From the NCBI GenBank assembly GCA_963777625.1, contig CAVZRO010000035.1, positions 124,001 through 188,000 of the forward strand: a stretch of DNA of 64,000 nt, written 5' to 3'. The notes under the pieces are model-generated. The model had not been told where the DNA came from. It was given only the letters and a program-made list of their open reading frames with translations, and made no database searches. The first letter of the stretch is position 1. Every line of letters starts with the position of its first letter. Source of the stretch: DATDIC01 sp963777625 (lineage in GTDB: Bacteria > Pseudomonadota > Alphaproteobacteria > Acetobacterales > Acetobacteraceae). The position numbers and the translations under genes are program-made. This document shows positions 54,635-62,524 of this stretch, one piece after another.

Positions 54635-55195
54635 TCATGTCCCGGTGACGACTGTCGCCAGAACGACGCCGAGCAATACATCGGGAGCCATCACGATCGC
54701 GGCGGTCATACCGCCGACGTCCAGTGTCAGCCGTATCGCAAACCATTCCAGCCACAATGCCCAGCCCTGGGCGACCAGTTGCGCGGTTTCCGCCAACCAG
54801 CCGGGCGCGCCCAGCACGGCGGGGATGCAGGCGATCAGCAAAAGCCCGTACTGAACGACATTGCACCAGTTCCAGATCGCGATGAATCGCGGCCAGTGTG
54901 GCGCGCGTCGGAATGCGGCCACCAGCGGATGCGACAGGACCGCGTATCCCGCCCAACCGATTACAAACGACAGCAGTTGCAGGATAAATGCATGCGGCGG
55001 GTTGCTGGGCCGACCGTCCATCCCCCAGGTCAGCAACAGCACGGCGATGAACAGCGGCACACAGATCAATGCAGCCCAGAAACTCCGGGCGGCCACACGC
55101 ATGTCATCGGAAACGTAGCGGACACCCTCGGCCCGGCCGCGCGCGAGAAGCAGCGCCCCGTGCAAGCCGGAGAATACACCTGCAACTCCGTTCAT
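54635..55195 (-). CDS. Membrane protein, paralog of the upstream gene (second of a tandem pair)
   Basis: A 186-aa protein from ATG 55195, with about four hydrophobic segments. It starts with the same box as its neighbour (GALLLARGRAEGVRYVSDDM against GILLLARGRADGLRQFGDTP), and the middle boxes also match (IAIWNWCNVVQYGLLLIACI against ATALNWCQWVIPLLASILLI). The family is not recognised. Its ATG overlaps the upstream gene's stop by four bases. Confidence 0.82.
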   Translation of the reverse strand: MNGVAGVFSGLHGALLLARGRAEGVRYVSDDMRVAARSFWAALICVPLFIAVLLLTWGMDGRPSNPPHAFILQLLSFVIGWAGYAVLSHPLVAAFRRAPHWPRFIAIWNWCNVVQYGLLLIACIPAVLGAPGWLAETAQLVAQGWALWLEWFAIRLTLDVGGMTAAIVMAPDVLLGVVLATVVTGT

Positions 55196-55794
55196 CGGAT
55201 CCCGACAGCGCGCAACAGACCGGGCTGGCTCAGCAGATATGGACCCAGGGCAAGCAGCCCGGTCCCAAGATTGACCACCGCCACCAGCACCACGGCCCGC
55301 AAACGCGAGATCATCAGCGCATGGCGGGCCAGGAACCAGTGCAGCCACAGACCGTACCCGGCGACCGCGCAGATCACCGCGGCTCCGGCAGCCTGAAGCG
55401 GCATGATCGCCAGCAGCAGCGGATAGACCAGGATCAGCAGAATACTCGCCAGCAGCGGGATCACCCACTGGCACCAGTTCAGCGCGGTGGCGAAGCGAAG
55501 CCATTGCGCCTCGCGCTTCCACCACCGTGCCGGCTCATACGACAGCACCGGCGGCGCCAGCAGCGCGCACAACGTGGCGAGCAGGTCCGACACGGCGGCG
55601 AGTCCACCGCCCTGGATAAGCATGAGGCCCGCGCCCACCAACGGGAATGCGATCAGCGGCGCCAGACTGCCGAGGAAAGCCGATGGTGTGTCGCCGAACT
55701 GGCGCAGCCCATCAGCCCGGCCGCGCGCCAGCAACAGGATACCGAGTGGTATGCTGGTCCGCATCGGATGCTGCCGCCGCAACTGCCCGCTCAT
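55192..55794 (-). CDS. Membrane protein, first of a tandem paralogous pair
   Basis: A 200-aa protein with several hydrophobic segments (FLGSLAPLIAFPLVGAGLML, CQWVIPLLASILLILVYPLL). Its ATG at 55794 overlaps the dapE stop by four bases, so it belongs to the dapD-dapE operon. It shares the LLLARGRA(D/E)G box and the NWC box with the following gene. Conserved function unknown. Confidence 0.82.
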   Translation of the reverse strand: MSGQLRRQHPMRTSIPLGILLLARGRADGLRQFGDTPSAFLGSLAPLIAFPLVGAGLMLIQGGGLAAVSDLLATLCALLAPPVLSYEPARWWKREAQWLRFATALNWCQWVIPLLASILLILVYPLLLAIMPLQAAGAAVICAVAGYGLWLHWFLARHALMISRLRAVVLVAVVNLGTGLLALGPYLLSQPGLLRAVGIR

Positions 55795-56930
55795 TCACTG
55801 AGCGCCGCGAGCGCCGCGCGATAGATGCGGGCGAGCTGGCGCAGCTCGGTGACCGGAACGCGCTCGTCGGCCTGGTGCATGGTTGCGCCGACCAGCCCGA
55901 ACTCCGCGACCGGGCAGACCCGCGCGATGAAACGTGCATCGGACGTGCCGCCGCCAGTGTCCAGCTTCGGCTCGATGCCTGTCTCGGCCGCCACAACCGC
56001 CCGCAGACGATCCACCATCACACCTGGTGAGGTCAAGAAAGACTCGCCGCTGATCGAAGCGTCGAGATCGAACCGGTCAGCGTGCTGCGCCAGCGCTGCC
56101 CGCAACCATGAAATCAGCGACGCACCGCTGTGGCGATCGTTGAAACGGATGTTCAGCGCGGCGGCAGCGACGGCTGGGATGATGTTGGTCGCCGGATTGC
56201 CGACATCGATGCTGGTCAGTTGCAGGCTGGACGGTTCGAACCATTGCGTCCCAGCATCGAGCGGTGCCGCGGTGATCGCGGCAAGCGCTCGGACCAACCG
56301 ATGCACCGGATTATCGGCGCGATGAGGATAGGCGACATGCCCCTGCGTTCCGTTGATCGTGATTTTTGCGTTCAGGCTGCCGCGTCGACCGATCTTGATC
56401 ATGTCGCCGAGCCTTACCGGACAGGTCGGCTCACCCACGATGCAGAAATCGGGGACGTGGTTTTGCGCGACCATCCACTCCAGAACGCGCACGGTGCCAT
56501 CGATAGCCGGGCCTTCCTCGTCGCCGGTGATAAGCAGGCTGATCGAACCGCGCGCCGGTCCTTGGAGAAGGTGTTGCGCGACAGCGGCTGCAAAAGCCGC
56601 GATCGCGCCCTTCATATCGCAGGCGCCGCGCCCGTACAGCACGCCATCGCGCACAGTCCCGCTGAACGGATCCTCGGCCCAACTTGCATTCCCGGCCGGC
56701 ACAACGTCTGTATGTCCGGCAAAGCAGATATGCGGGCTGCCGGAACCGTGCCGCGCGAACAGGTTCTCGATCTGCCCGAAACGCAGCCGCGTAACTGCAA
56801 ATCCAAGCTGTTCCAGCGCCGCGGCAAGGACCGGCTGGGCGCCGGCATCGTCGGGCGTCACGGATGGGCAGCGAATGAGCGCCTGCGCAAGCCCCAGCGG
56901 GTCAGTGGGCGACTCTGGCTGACTGCTCAA
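55791..56930 (-). CDS. dapE: Succinyl-diaminopimelate desuccinylase
   Basis: Zinc hydrolase releasing LL-diaminopimelate in lysine and peptidoglycan synthesis. The TTG start at 56930, overlapping the dapD stop (TTGA), gives 379 aa, the normal length. Metal-ligand motifs are ICFAGHTDVVPAGNAS, YGRGACDMKGAIAAF, LLITGDEEGPAIDGT, CIVGEPTCP and the C-terminal His region FGLVGATMHQADERV. It follows dapD in the same operon. Confidence 0.96.
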   Translation of the reverse strand: MSSQPESPTDPLGLAQALIRCPSVTPDDAGAQPVLAAALEQLGFAVTRLRFGQIENLFARHGSGSPHICFAGHTDVVPAGNASWAEDPFSGTVRDGVLYGRGACDMKGAIAAFAAAVAQHLLQGPARGSISLLITGDEEGPAIDGTVRVLEWMVAQNHVPDFCIVGEPTCPVRLGDMIKIGRRGSLNAKITINGTQGHVAYPHRADNPVHRLVRALAAITAAPLDAGTQWFEPSSLQLTSIDVGNPATNIIPAVAAAALNIRFNDRHSGASLISWLRAALAQHADRFDLDASISGESFLTSPGVMVDRLRAVVAAETGIEPKLDTGGGTSDARFIARVCPVAEFGLVGATMHQADERVPVTELRQLARIYRAALAALSE

Positions 56931-57772
56931 TCGCGCAGCAATTCGTTGATCGAGGTTTTTGCCCTGGTCTGGGCATCGACCCGCTTGACGATGACGGCAC
57001 AATAGAGCGACGGCCCAGGCGAGCCGTCCGGTAATGGCCGTCCTGGCAGTGAGCCTGGAACCACCACCGAATAAGACGGAACCCTGCCAATGTAGATTTC
57101 GCCGGAACTGCGATCGATGATCTTGGTCGAAGCGCCGATGAAGACCCCCATCGACAGCACGCTCCCGCGTTCAATCACGACGCCCTCGGCGACCTCGGAG
57201 CGGGCGCCGATGAAGCAGTCATCTTCCACGACGACAGGATTGGCCTGCAACGGTTCGAGAACACCACCGATGCCGACGCCGCCGGACAGATGGCAGTTCT
57301 TCCCGATCTGGGCGCAGCTTCCGACCGTGGCCCAGGTATCCACCATGGTATTGCGATCGACGTACGCCCCGGCGTTGACGAAGCTCGGCATCAGCACGAC
57401 GCCTGGCGCGATGTAGGCCGAACGACGCACGACAGCACCCGGCACGGCGCGGAACCCGGCATCGCGGAACCGGTTTTCGCCCCAGCCGGCAAACTTGAGC
57501 GGAACCTTGTCGAACGCCAATGCCCCGCCTGGGCCTTGCATCGAATGAGAATCAGTCAGGCGAAATGACAGCAGCACCGCTTTCTTGAGCCATTGATTGA
57601 CGTGCCAGCCGGTCCCGGATGGTTCGGCGACACGTAAAGTTCCGGAATCCAGCCCTTCCAGCGCCGATTCGACGGCCTCTCGCGGTTCGCCACGTGAGCC
57701 GGCGGAAAGCGTGTCACGACGTTCCCACAGGGCCTCGATGATCGGTTGGATATCCGGTTCCGGCATGTTCAT
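56927..57772 (-). CDS. dapD: 2,3,4,5-tetrahydropyridine-2,6-dicarboxylate N-succinyltransferase
   Basis: Left-handed beta-helix acyltransferase preceding DapE in the succinylase branch of lysine synthesis. ATG 57772 gives 281 aa. Hexapeptide repeats are clear (GAVVRRSAYIAPGVVLMPSF, VNAGAYVDRNTMVDTWATVG, CAQIGKNCHLSGGVGIGGVL). The succinyl-acceptor binding region and the C-terminal YCAVIVKRVDAQTRAKTSIN are typical. Divergent from the diguanylate cyclase gene. Confidence 0.96.
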   Translation of the reverse strand: MNMPEPDIQPIIEALWERRDTLSAGSRGEPREAVESALEGLDSGTLRVAEPSGTGWHVNQWLKKAVLLSFRLTDSHSMQGPGGALAFDKVPLKFAGWGENRFRDAGFRAVPGAVVRRSAYIAPGVVLMPSFVNAGAYVDRNTMVDTWATVGSCAQIGKNCHLSGGVGIGGVLEPLQANPVVVEDDCFIGARSEVAEGVVIERGSVLSMGVFIGASTKIIDRSSGEIYIGRVPSYSVVVPGSLPGRPLPDGSPGPSLYCAVIVKRVDAQTRAKTSINELLRD

Positions 57773-57927
57773 CACTATCTGGTCGGTCGTTGGGGGCGCA
57801 GGCGGCGGGACCATGCGCAGCGGCCGGCAGACTGTCAAATGAGCGCCGCGGCGGCGGCGAGCGGCCTGGAAACGATTCTTTAGTTGTTATCGCAGTGAAA
57901 TACGCTGCCTTCCAGACGGAACAAGCC

Positions 57928-59304
57928 ATGCACGATCTCGCCAATTCCGGAGGGGGGAACGCCCGCCATGCGGACCAGCCGTTGCAAGCCGCGCTGCTGG
58001 ATAGCCGACAGCGGTGGCGGGACCTGGTGACCATGACGGCCGATCTGGCGTTCGAAACCGACGCCGGCGGTTATTTCACGTTCATCTTCCCGGACCCCGT
58101 CCTGGGTTGGTCGGCCGGCGAATTGCTCGGGGCACCTGGACGCCGGCTGCTGGCGGACCCCCCGGTGGTCGCCGGCGGCGACCCATTCCGTCCGGGACGA
58201 CCAACTCGCGGCAAGCGCGTGTGGATGCGACGCGCGGATGGATCTCTGGCCTGCATCGTCTTGTCAGCGGCCGCGCTGCTGGATCCCGCCGGTCACACGA
58301 TCGGCGCACGCGGTTTGGGAATAGACATTACCGACCAGGACGAAGAACAGGACCGGAAGGCGTCCGCGCTGCGCCGAACCGCCGTGACGGACGACATTCT
58401 TTGCCGCATGCGGCAGGAGGTACTGGCGCCGCGGATGATGCGCGTTGTGCTGGACGAACTGGCCAATGCGCTGGGATCAGAGGGGGTCGCCGTGCTGACC
58501 GACGGCCCAGCAATCCTGCATCAGAGCGGGGAAGGAGCCGGGGCGGTGCTGGACCGGCTCGCTGATCTGCTGGACCGCGCCGATCAGGCCAATCCCATAC
58601 AGACCGGGGACCCGCAGGATCAGCCGATCCTGGTTTCCGCGTGCCATACCCGCTTCGGAGAAAAAATCGGGTTGGCGATCTGGCGCCCGAGCGGCGCGCG
58701 CGACTGGGATTCGGAAGACCGCATGCTTGCGGCGTCCTCCACCACGATCATTCGGGTGGTCCTCGAACATCAATCGATCCAGCGGGAAATGGCGCGGCAG
58801 GCAAGGACGGATCCGCTGACCGGTCTGATCAATCGTCGCGCCTTTCTGGAGGAACTGCCGCGGCACATCGACCGGCTGGAGCGCGAGCAACTGCCGGGGA
58901 CGCTGGTTTTCGCCGACCTGGATAATTTCAAAGCCGTCAACGACGTGCTCGGGCACGAGATCGGCGACGAAATACTGTGCCGTACCGCACAGCTTCTGCG
59001 CGACACCGTGCGACCGACCGATCTTGTGGCGCGGTTGGGAGGCGACGAGTTCGCAATCTGGATGAACGGTGCCGATCACCTGACGGCGGCCGAGCGGGCC
59101 GAGCACCTGCGCGTCAATGGCCCCACCGTGCTGGCCAAAGTCATCGGCTCCAACAGCCCGGCCCTGGGTTTTTCGATCGGCATTGCGACCCGCGCCTCCG
59201 GTGAGGAGGTGGAAACGGTGATGCGGCGCGCCGATTTCGCCATGTACCAAGTGAAACGGGACGGCCGCGGCCACTGGCGCGTCGCACAGGAGCGCGACCA
59301 ATGA
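57928..59304 (+). CDS. PAS-GGDEF diguanylate cyclase
   Basis: Makes cyclic di-GMP from two GTP. A PAS-like sensor (VTMTADLAFETDAGGYFTFI) is followed by a GAF-like region (about residues 165-290), then the GGDEF domain from about 295 (ARTDPLTGLINRRAFLEELP, FADLDNFKAVNDVLGHEIGD, RLGGDEFAIWMNG). The product-inhibition site RPTD sits five residues before GGDEF, so feedback control is likely. GTG 57895 is an alternative start. The stop overlaps the DUF2336 gene (ATGA). Confidence 0.93.
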   Translation: MHDLANSGGGNARHADQPLQAALLDSRQRWRDLVTMTADLAFETDAGGYFTFIFPDPVLGWSAGELLGAPGRRLLADPPVVAGGDPFRPGRPTRGKRVWMRRADGSLACIVLSAAALLDPAGHTIGARGLGIDITDQDEEQDRKASALRRTAVTDDILCRMRQEVLAPRMMRVVLDELANALGSEGVAVLTDGPAILHQSGEGAGAVLDRLADLLDRADQANPIQTGDPQDQPILVSACHTRFGEKIGLAIWRPSGARDWDSEDRMLAASSTTIIRVVLEHQSIQREMARQARTDPLTGLINRRAFLEELPRHIDRLEREQLPGTLVFADLDNFKAVNDVLGHEIGDEILCRTAQLLRDTVRPTDLVARLGGDEFAIWMNGADHLTAAERAEHLRVNGPTVLAKVIGSNSPALGFSIGIATRASGEEVETVMRRADFAMYQVKRDGRGHWRVAQERDQ

Positions 59305-60531
59305 CCGAGGTTGCGGTGCGAAGTGCGCCCACGGTACCGGACGAGGAGACCCGCGTACGCCTTGGTGCCAACCCCGAACTCGCCGCCGGCAGTGCTGGAG
59401 CGGCTTGCGGTCGATACCGCTGTGATGGTGCGCGCGGCACTCGCGCTGAACCCGGCGGCTCCCCCGGCAGCAAATCGGATTCTGGCGCGCGACGTGGATG
59501 AGCGGGTGCGGGCCTTGCTGGCACGTAAGCTAGCCGGCCTGGCTCCCGGTCTGACCGCGGGGGAGCACAGCCGATTACAGCATGAGGCCTACGAGACACT
59601 GATCGCTCTGGTGGAGGACGAAGCCGTCCGGGTCCGCGCCGCCATAACCGACGTCTTGAAGCAGATGCCTGACGCGCCCCGCAGCCTGATCCTGCGGCTG
59701 GCCCGGGACATCGCGCTGGAAGTGAACGAACCCGTCATTCGCTTCTCCCCGATGTTGACCACGGAGGACTTGCTGGCGTTGGTGAGCAGGCCACCCGCTC
59801 CCACGACCCTCATCGCAGTGGCGCGGCGCCCTGATCTCAATGCCCGCGTTGCGGACGCGATTGCAGACGGCGAACACCATGAGGCGATCCGCGAGCTGTT
59901 GGCCAATCCGTCGGCGCAGATAAGGGAAGCAACCCTGGACGCGCTCATCGCGCGTGCCGCTGACCACGCCGACTGGCACGAGCCGCTGGTACAGCGGCCG
60001 TCATTGCCGCCACGCAGCGCGAAAATCCTCGCCCAGATCGTGGCGACGCATCTGTTGCAGGTTTTGGCCAACCGTGCCGATCTCGACCCGAAATTGCTCG
60101 AAGAGCTTGGGCAGCGTCTCACGCAACGGCTTCACGATCGGCAACCGGCCCGGGTCACACGCGGCGATCTGAGCACCGAACAGGCCCTGGCCGAAGCACA
60201 TCGTCTGCTGCAACGGGGCAAGCTGTCCGAGACCGTGATCTTTGACGCAATTCAAAGAAACGAGTTGCGGTTGGTGTCGGCACTGCTGGCGACGGCTGCC
60301 GGCGTCCCGGTAACGGTTGTGGAGCGGGCGGTATCGCTGCGCAGCGCCAAAGGATTGGTCGGCCTGGCATGGAAGGCCGGATTCTCGATGGATGTCGCGC
60401 GGTCCCTGCAAACGGCACTCGCCCATTTGCCTCCATCGGCGGTGCTGTCGGCAGGAGCCGATGGCGGATATCCGCTGTCGTCGGACGAAATGCGCTGGCA
60501 GGTCGATTTTCTGCGCCGCGTCGGTCGATGA
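59301..60531 (+). CDS. DUF2336 family protein, frame interrupted by +1 near the start
   Basis: The ATG at 59301, overlapping the cyclase stop, reads MTEVAVRSAPTVPDEETRVR. After GANPEL an extra G at about 59382 must be removed to reach PPAVLERLAVDTAVMVRAAL. The rest (about 380 residues) is alpha-helical and HEAT-like (EDEAVRVRAAITDVLKQMPD, LLANPSAQIREATLDALIAR), matching DUF2336, a family of unknown function frequent in alphaproteobacteria and often beside signalling genes. Overlap with a diguanylate cyclase suggests a role in c-di-GMP control. Confidence 0.85.
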
Positions 60532-60597
60532 CAACGAACGGAGCGGCACCTTTTGCTCTCCTTTAACGGTGCTGTGGTTTCCTCGCGCAATCAAAGG

Positions 60598-60889
60598 ATG
60601 GAGCGTGTCGTGTCAGCCAGTCGCCTCGTCAACCGCAATGTGGTCGCCGGCAGCGGCCGGACCAGTATGCGCCTGGAACCGGAACTATGGGAGGCACTGA
60701 TCGAGGTCTGTCAGCGCGAGGGGCAGGATCTGCATACGCTGATCCGCAGCGTCGAATTCAGCACGCGCAACCGGTGGACGCACCAGCGCGGTACGCGTTT
60801 TCCTGTTGCACTATTTTCGCTCGGCCGCGACCGAGGCCGGCCACGCGGCAGCCGCCCACGGCACTCAGGTGGAACGACGGGCTGCGTAG
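60598..60889 (+). CDS. Ribbon-helix-helix domain protein, frame interrupted by +1
   Basis: A small DNA-binding type protein from ATG 60598 (AAGG upstream). RTSMRLEPELWEALIEVCQR with EGQDLHTLIRSVE is an RHH_4-type fold. After STRNR an extra T near 60775 must be removed; this gives GRTSAVRVFLLHYFRSAATE and the TAG at 60887-60889, a family-like C-terminus of about 96 aa in total. The printed frame ends at 60909 inside the following hairpin. It is third in the cyclase-DUF2336 operon. Confidence 0.82.
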
Positions 60890-60917
60890 GGCGGTTTCAC
60901 CTGGAGTGAAACCGCCC
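60889..60917. terminator. Bidirectional-type hairpin between convergent genes
   Basis: A perfect 12-bp stem (GGGCGGTTTCAC at 60889-60900 pairing with 60906-60917) with a 5-base loop lies between the ribbon-helix-helix gene (plus) and the aldehyde dehydrogenase gene (minus). There is no clear T-tract on either side, so termination strength is uncertain. Confidence 0.65.
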
Positions 60918-60945
60918 CCGCGATTCCAGTCCGGCTGATATTGCT

Positions 60946-62424
60946 CTAGGTGCCGATCCCGCCGACAGCGAGGTACTTGATCTCGAGATATTCCTCGATG
61001 CCGTATTTCGACCCTTCGCGACCGAGGCCTGATTGTTTCATCCCGCCGAAAGGCGCCTCCGCGGTGGAGATGACGCCTTCATTGATCCCGACCAGTCCGT
61101 ACTCCAAAGCCTCCCCGACCCGGAATACCCGCCCCACGTCACGTGCATAAAAATATGCGGCCAGCCCAAACTCGGTATCGTTGGCAAGCTGGATCGCCTC
61201 TTCCTCGGATTTGAAACGGAACAATGGTGCGACCGGCCCGAAGGTCTCCTCCCGGAAGATCAGCGCGTCCCTGGGCACTTCGGTAAGTAGAGTCGGCTCG
61301 AAGAAATTGCCGCCGAGCCGGTGGCGATGGCCGCCGGTCAGTATTTTGGCACCCCGCTTGGTGGCGTCCTGGACATGCTCTTCGACCTTCTTGACCGCTT
61401 CGGCATTGATCAAGGGGCCCTGGCTGACACCGGGCTCCATGCCGTTGCCAACCTTCATCTGCTCGATCGCCGCTTTGAACTTTCCGGCGAAGGTTTCATA
61501 GACCCCATCCTGGACCAGGATGCGATTGGCACACACACAGGTCTGCCCGGTGTTGCGGTATTTGCTCGCCATCGCGCCCTGGACGGCGGCATCGAGATCG
61601 GCGTCGTCGAACACGATAAAGGGCGCATTCCCGCCAAGTTCCATGCTGGTCTTCTTGATCGTCGGTGCGCATTGCGCGAGCAGCTTCGCGCCGACCTCGG
61701 TCGACCCGGTGAAAGAGAGCTTGCGGACCAGCGGATTGGACGTGAGCTCGCCGCCGGTTTCCGCGGACGGGCCGGTGATGATGTTGCAGACGCCTGGCGG
61801 CATGCCGGCGCGTTCGGCCAGCACCGCGAGCGCCAGCGCCGAAAACGGGGTCTGGCTGGCCGGGCGGATCACGCCGGTGCAACCGGCAGCCCAGCCGGGT
61901 CCTGCCTTGCGCGTGATCATCGCCGCGGGAAAGTTCCAGGGCGTGATCGCGGCGAACACGCCGATCGGCTCCTTCAGCACGACAATACGGCGACCCTTGG
62001 CGTTCTGTGGGATCGTGTCGCCGTAGATGCGCTTCGCCTCCTCCGCGAACCAGTCGATGAAGCTGGCTGCGTAAGCGATTTCACCTTTGCTCTCGGCCAG
62101 CGGCTTGCCCTGCTCGGCGGTCATGATCATGGCCAGATCTTCGGTGTTCGCCAGCATGAGCTCCGCCATTTTACGCAGGATCGCGGCACGCTCCTTCGCC
62201 AGCAGGGCCCGCCAGGCCGGATAGGCGCGGGCAGCGGCCTCGATCGCGCGTCGCGTCTCGGCAGCGCCCAGGGCGGGGACCTCGCCGACCGCTTCGCCCG
62301 TGGCCGGGTTTTTCACCACCAGCGTGCGGTTGCTGTCGGCCTGGACCCACTTCCCGTCAATGCAGTTTGCCTGCCGGAAAAGAGTGGGATCCTTCAGGGG
62401 AAGCGGGGATACGGGGTTGAGCAT
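60946..62424 (-). CDS. NAD(P)-dependent succinate-semialdehyde dehydrogenase-type aldehyde dehydrogenase
   Basis: 492 aa. Catalytic residues are present: Cys in NTGQTCVCANRILVQ, Glu in TSMELGGNAPFIVF, and the Asn in FAAITPWNFPAAM. Overall (MIMTAEQGKPLAESKGEIAY, GLVGINEGVISTAEAPFGGM) it resembles GabD. One region differs: where most GabD proteins have a KPAE cofactor motif, this has GVIRPASQTP, so coenzyme preference (NADP or NAD) may be altered. No GABA transaminase is adjacent. Confidence 0.88.
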   Translation of the reverse strand: MLNPVSPLPLKDPTLFRQANCIDGKWVQADSNRTLVVKNPATGEAVGEVPALGAAETRRAIEAAARAYPAWRALLAKERAAILRKMAELMLANTEDLAMIMTAEQGKPLAESKGEIAYAASFIDWFAEEAKRIYGDTIPQNAKGRRIVVLKEPIGVFAAITPWNFPAAMITRKAGPGWAAGCTGVIRPASQTPFSALALAVLAERAGMPPGVCNIITGPSAETGGELTSNPLVRKLSFTGSTEVGAKLLAQCAPTIKKTSMELGGNAPFIVFDDADLDAAVQGAMASKYRNTGQTCVCANRILVQDGVYETFAGKFKAAIEQMKVGNGMEPGVSQGPLINAEAVKKVEEHVQDATKRGAKILTGGHRHRLGGNFFEPTLLTEVPRDALIFREETFGPVAPLFRFKSEEEAIQLANDTEFGLAAYFYARDVGRVFRVGEALEYGLVGINEGVISTAEAPFGGMKQSGLGREGSKYGIEEYLEIKYLAVGGIGT

Positions 62425-62524
62425 GGCGGTCCTCCTCCGAGGTCAGTAACAGGCGCGACGCGCGTGTGGCGTTTTCCCACCCGCGGTTCCGCTTAGATAA
62501 CCCTGGAGGCGGCGCTTGTCAGGA

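Noticed and set aside
1423..60889. Programmed +1 frameshifting as the explanation for the many +1 shifts
   Set aside because: The sites share no slippery codon, stop codon, internal Shine-Dalgarno or downstream structure, and hit unrelated proteins at random places; error or mutation is simpler.
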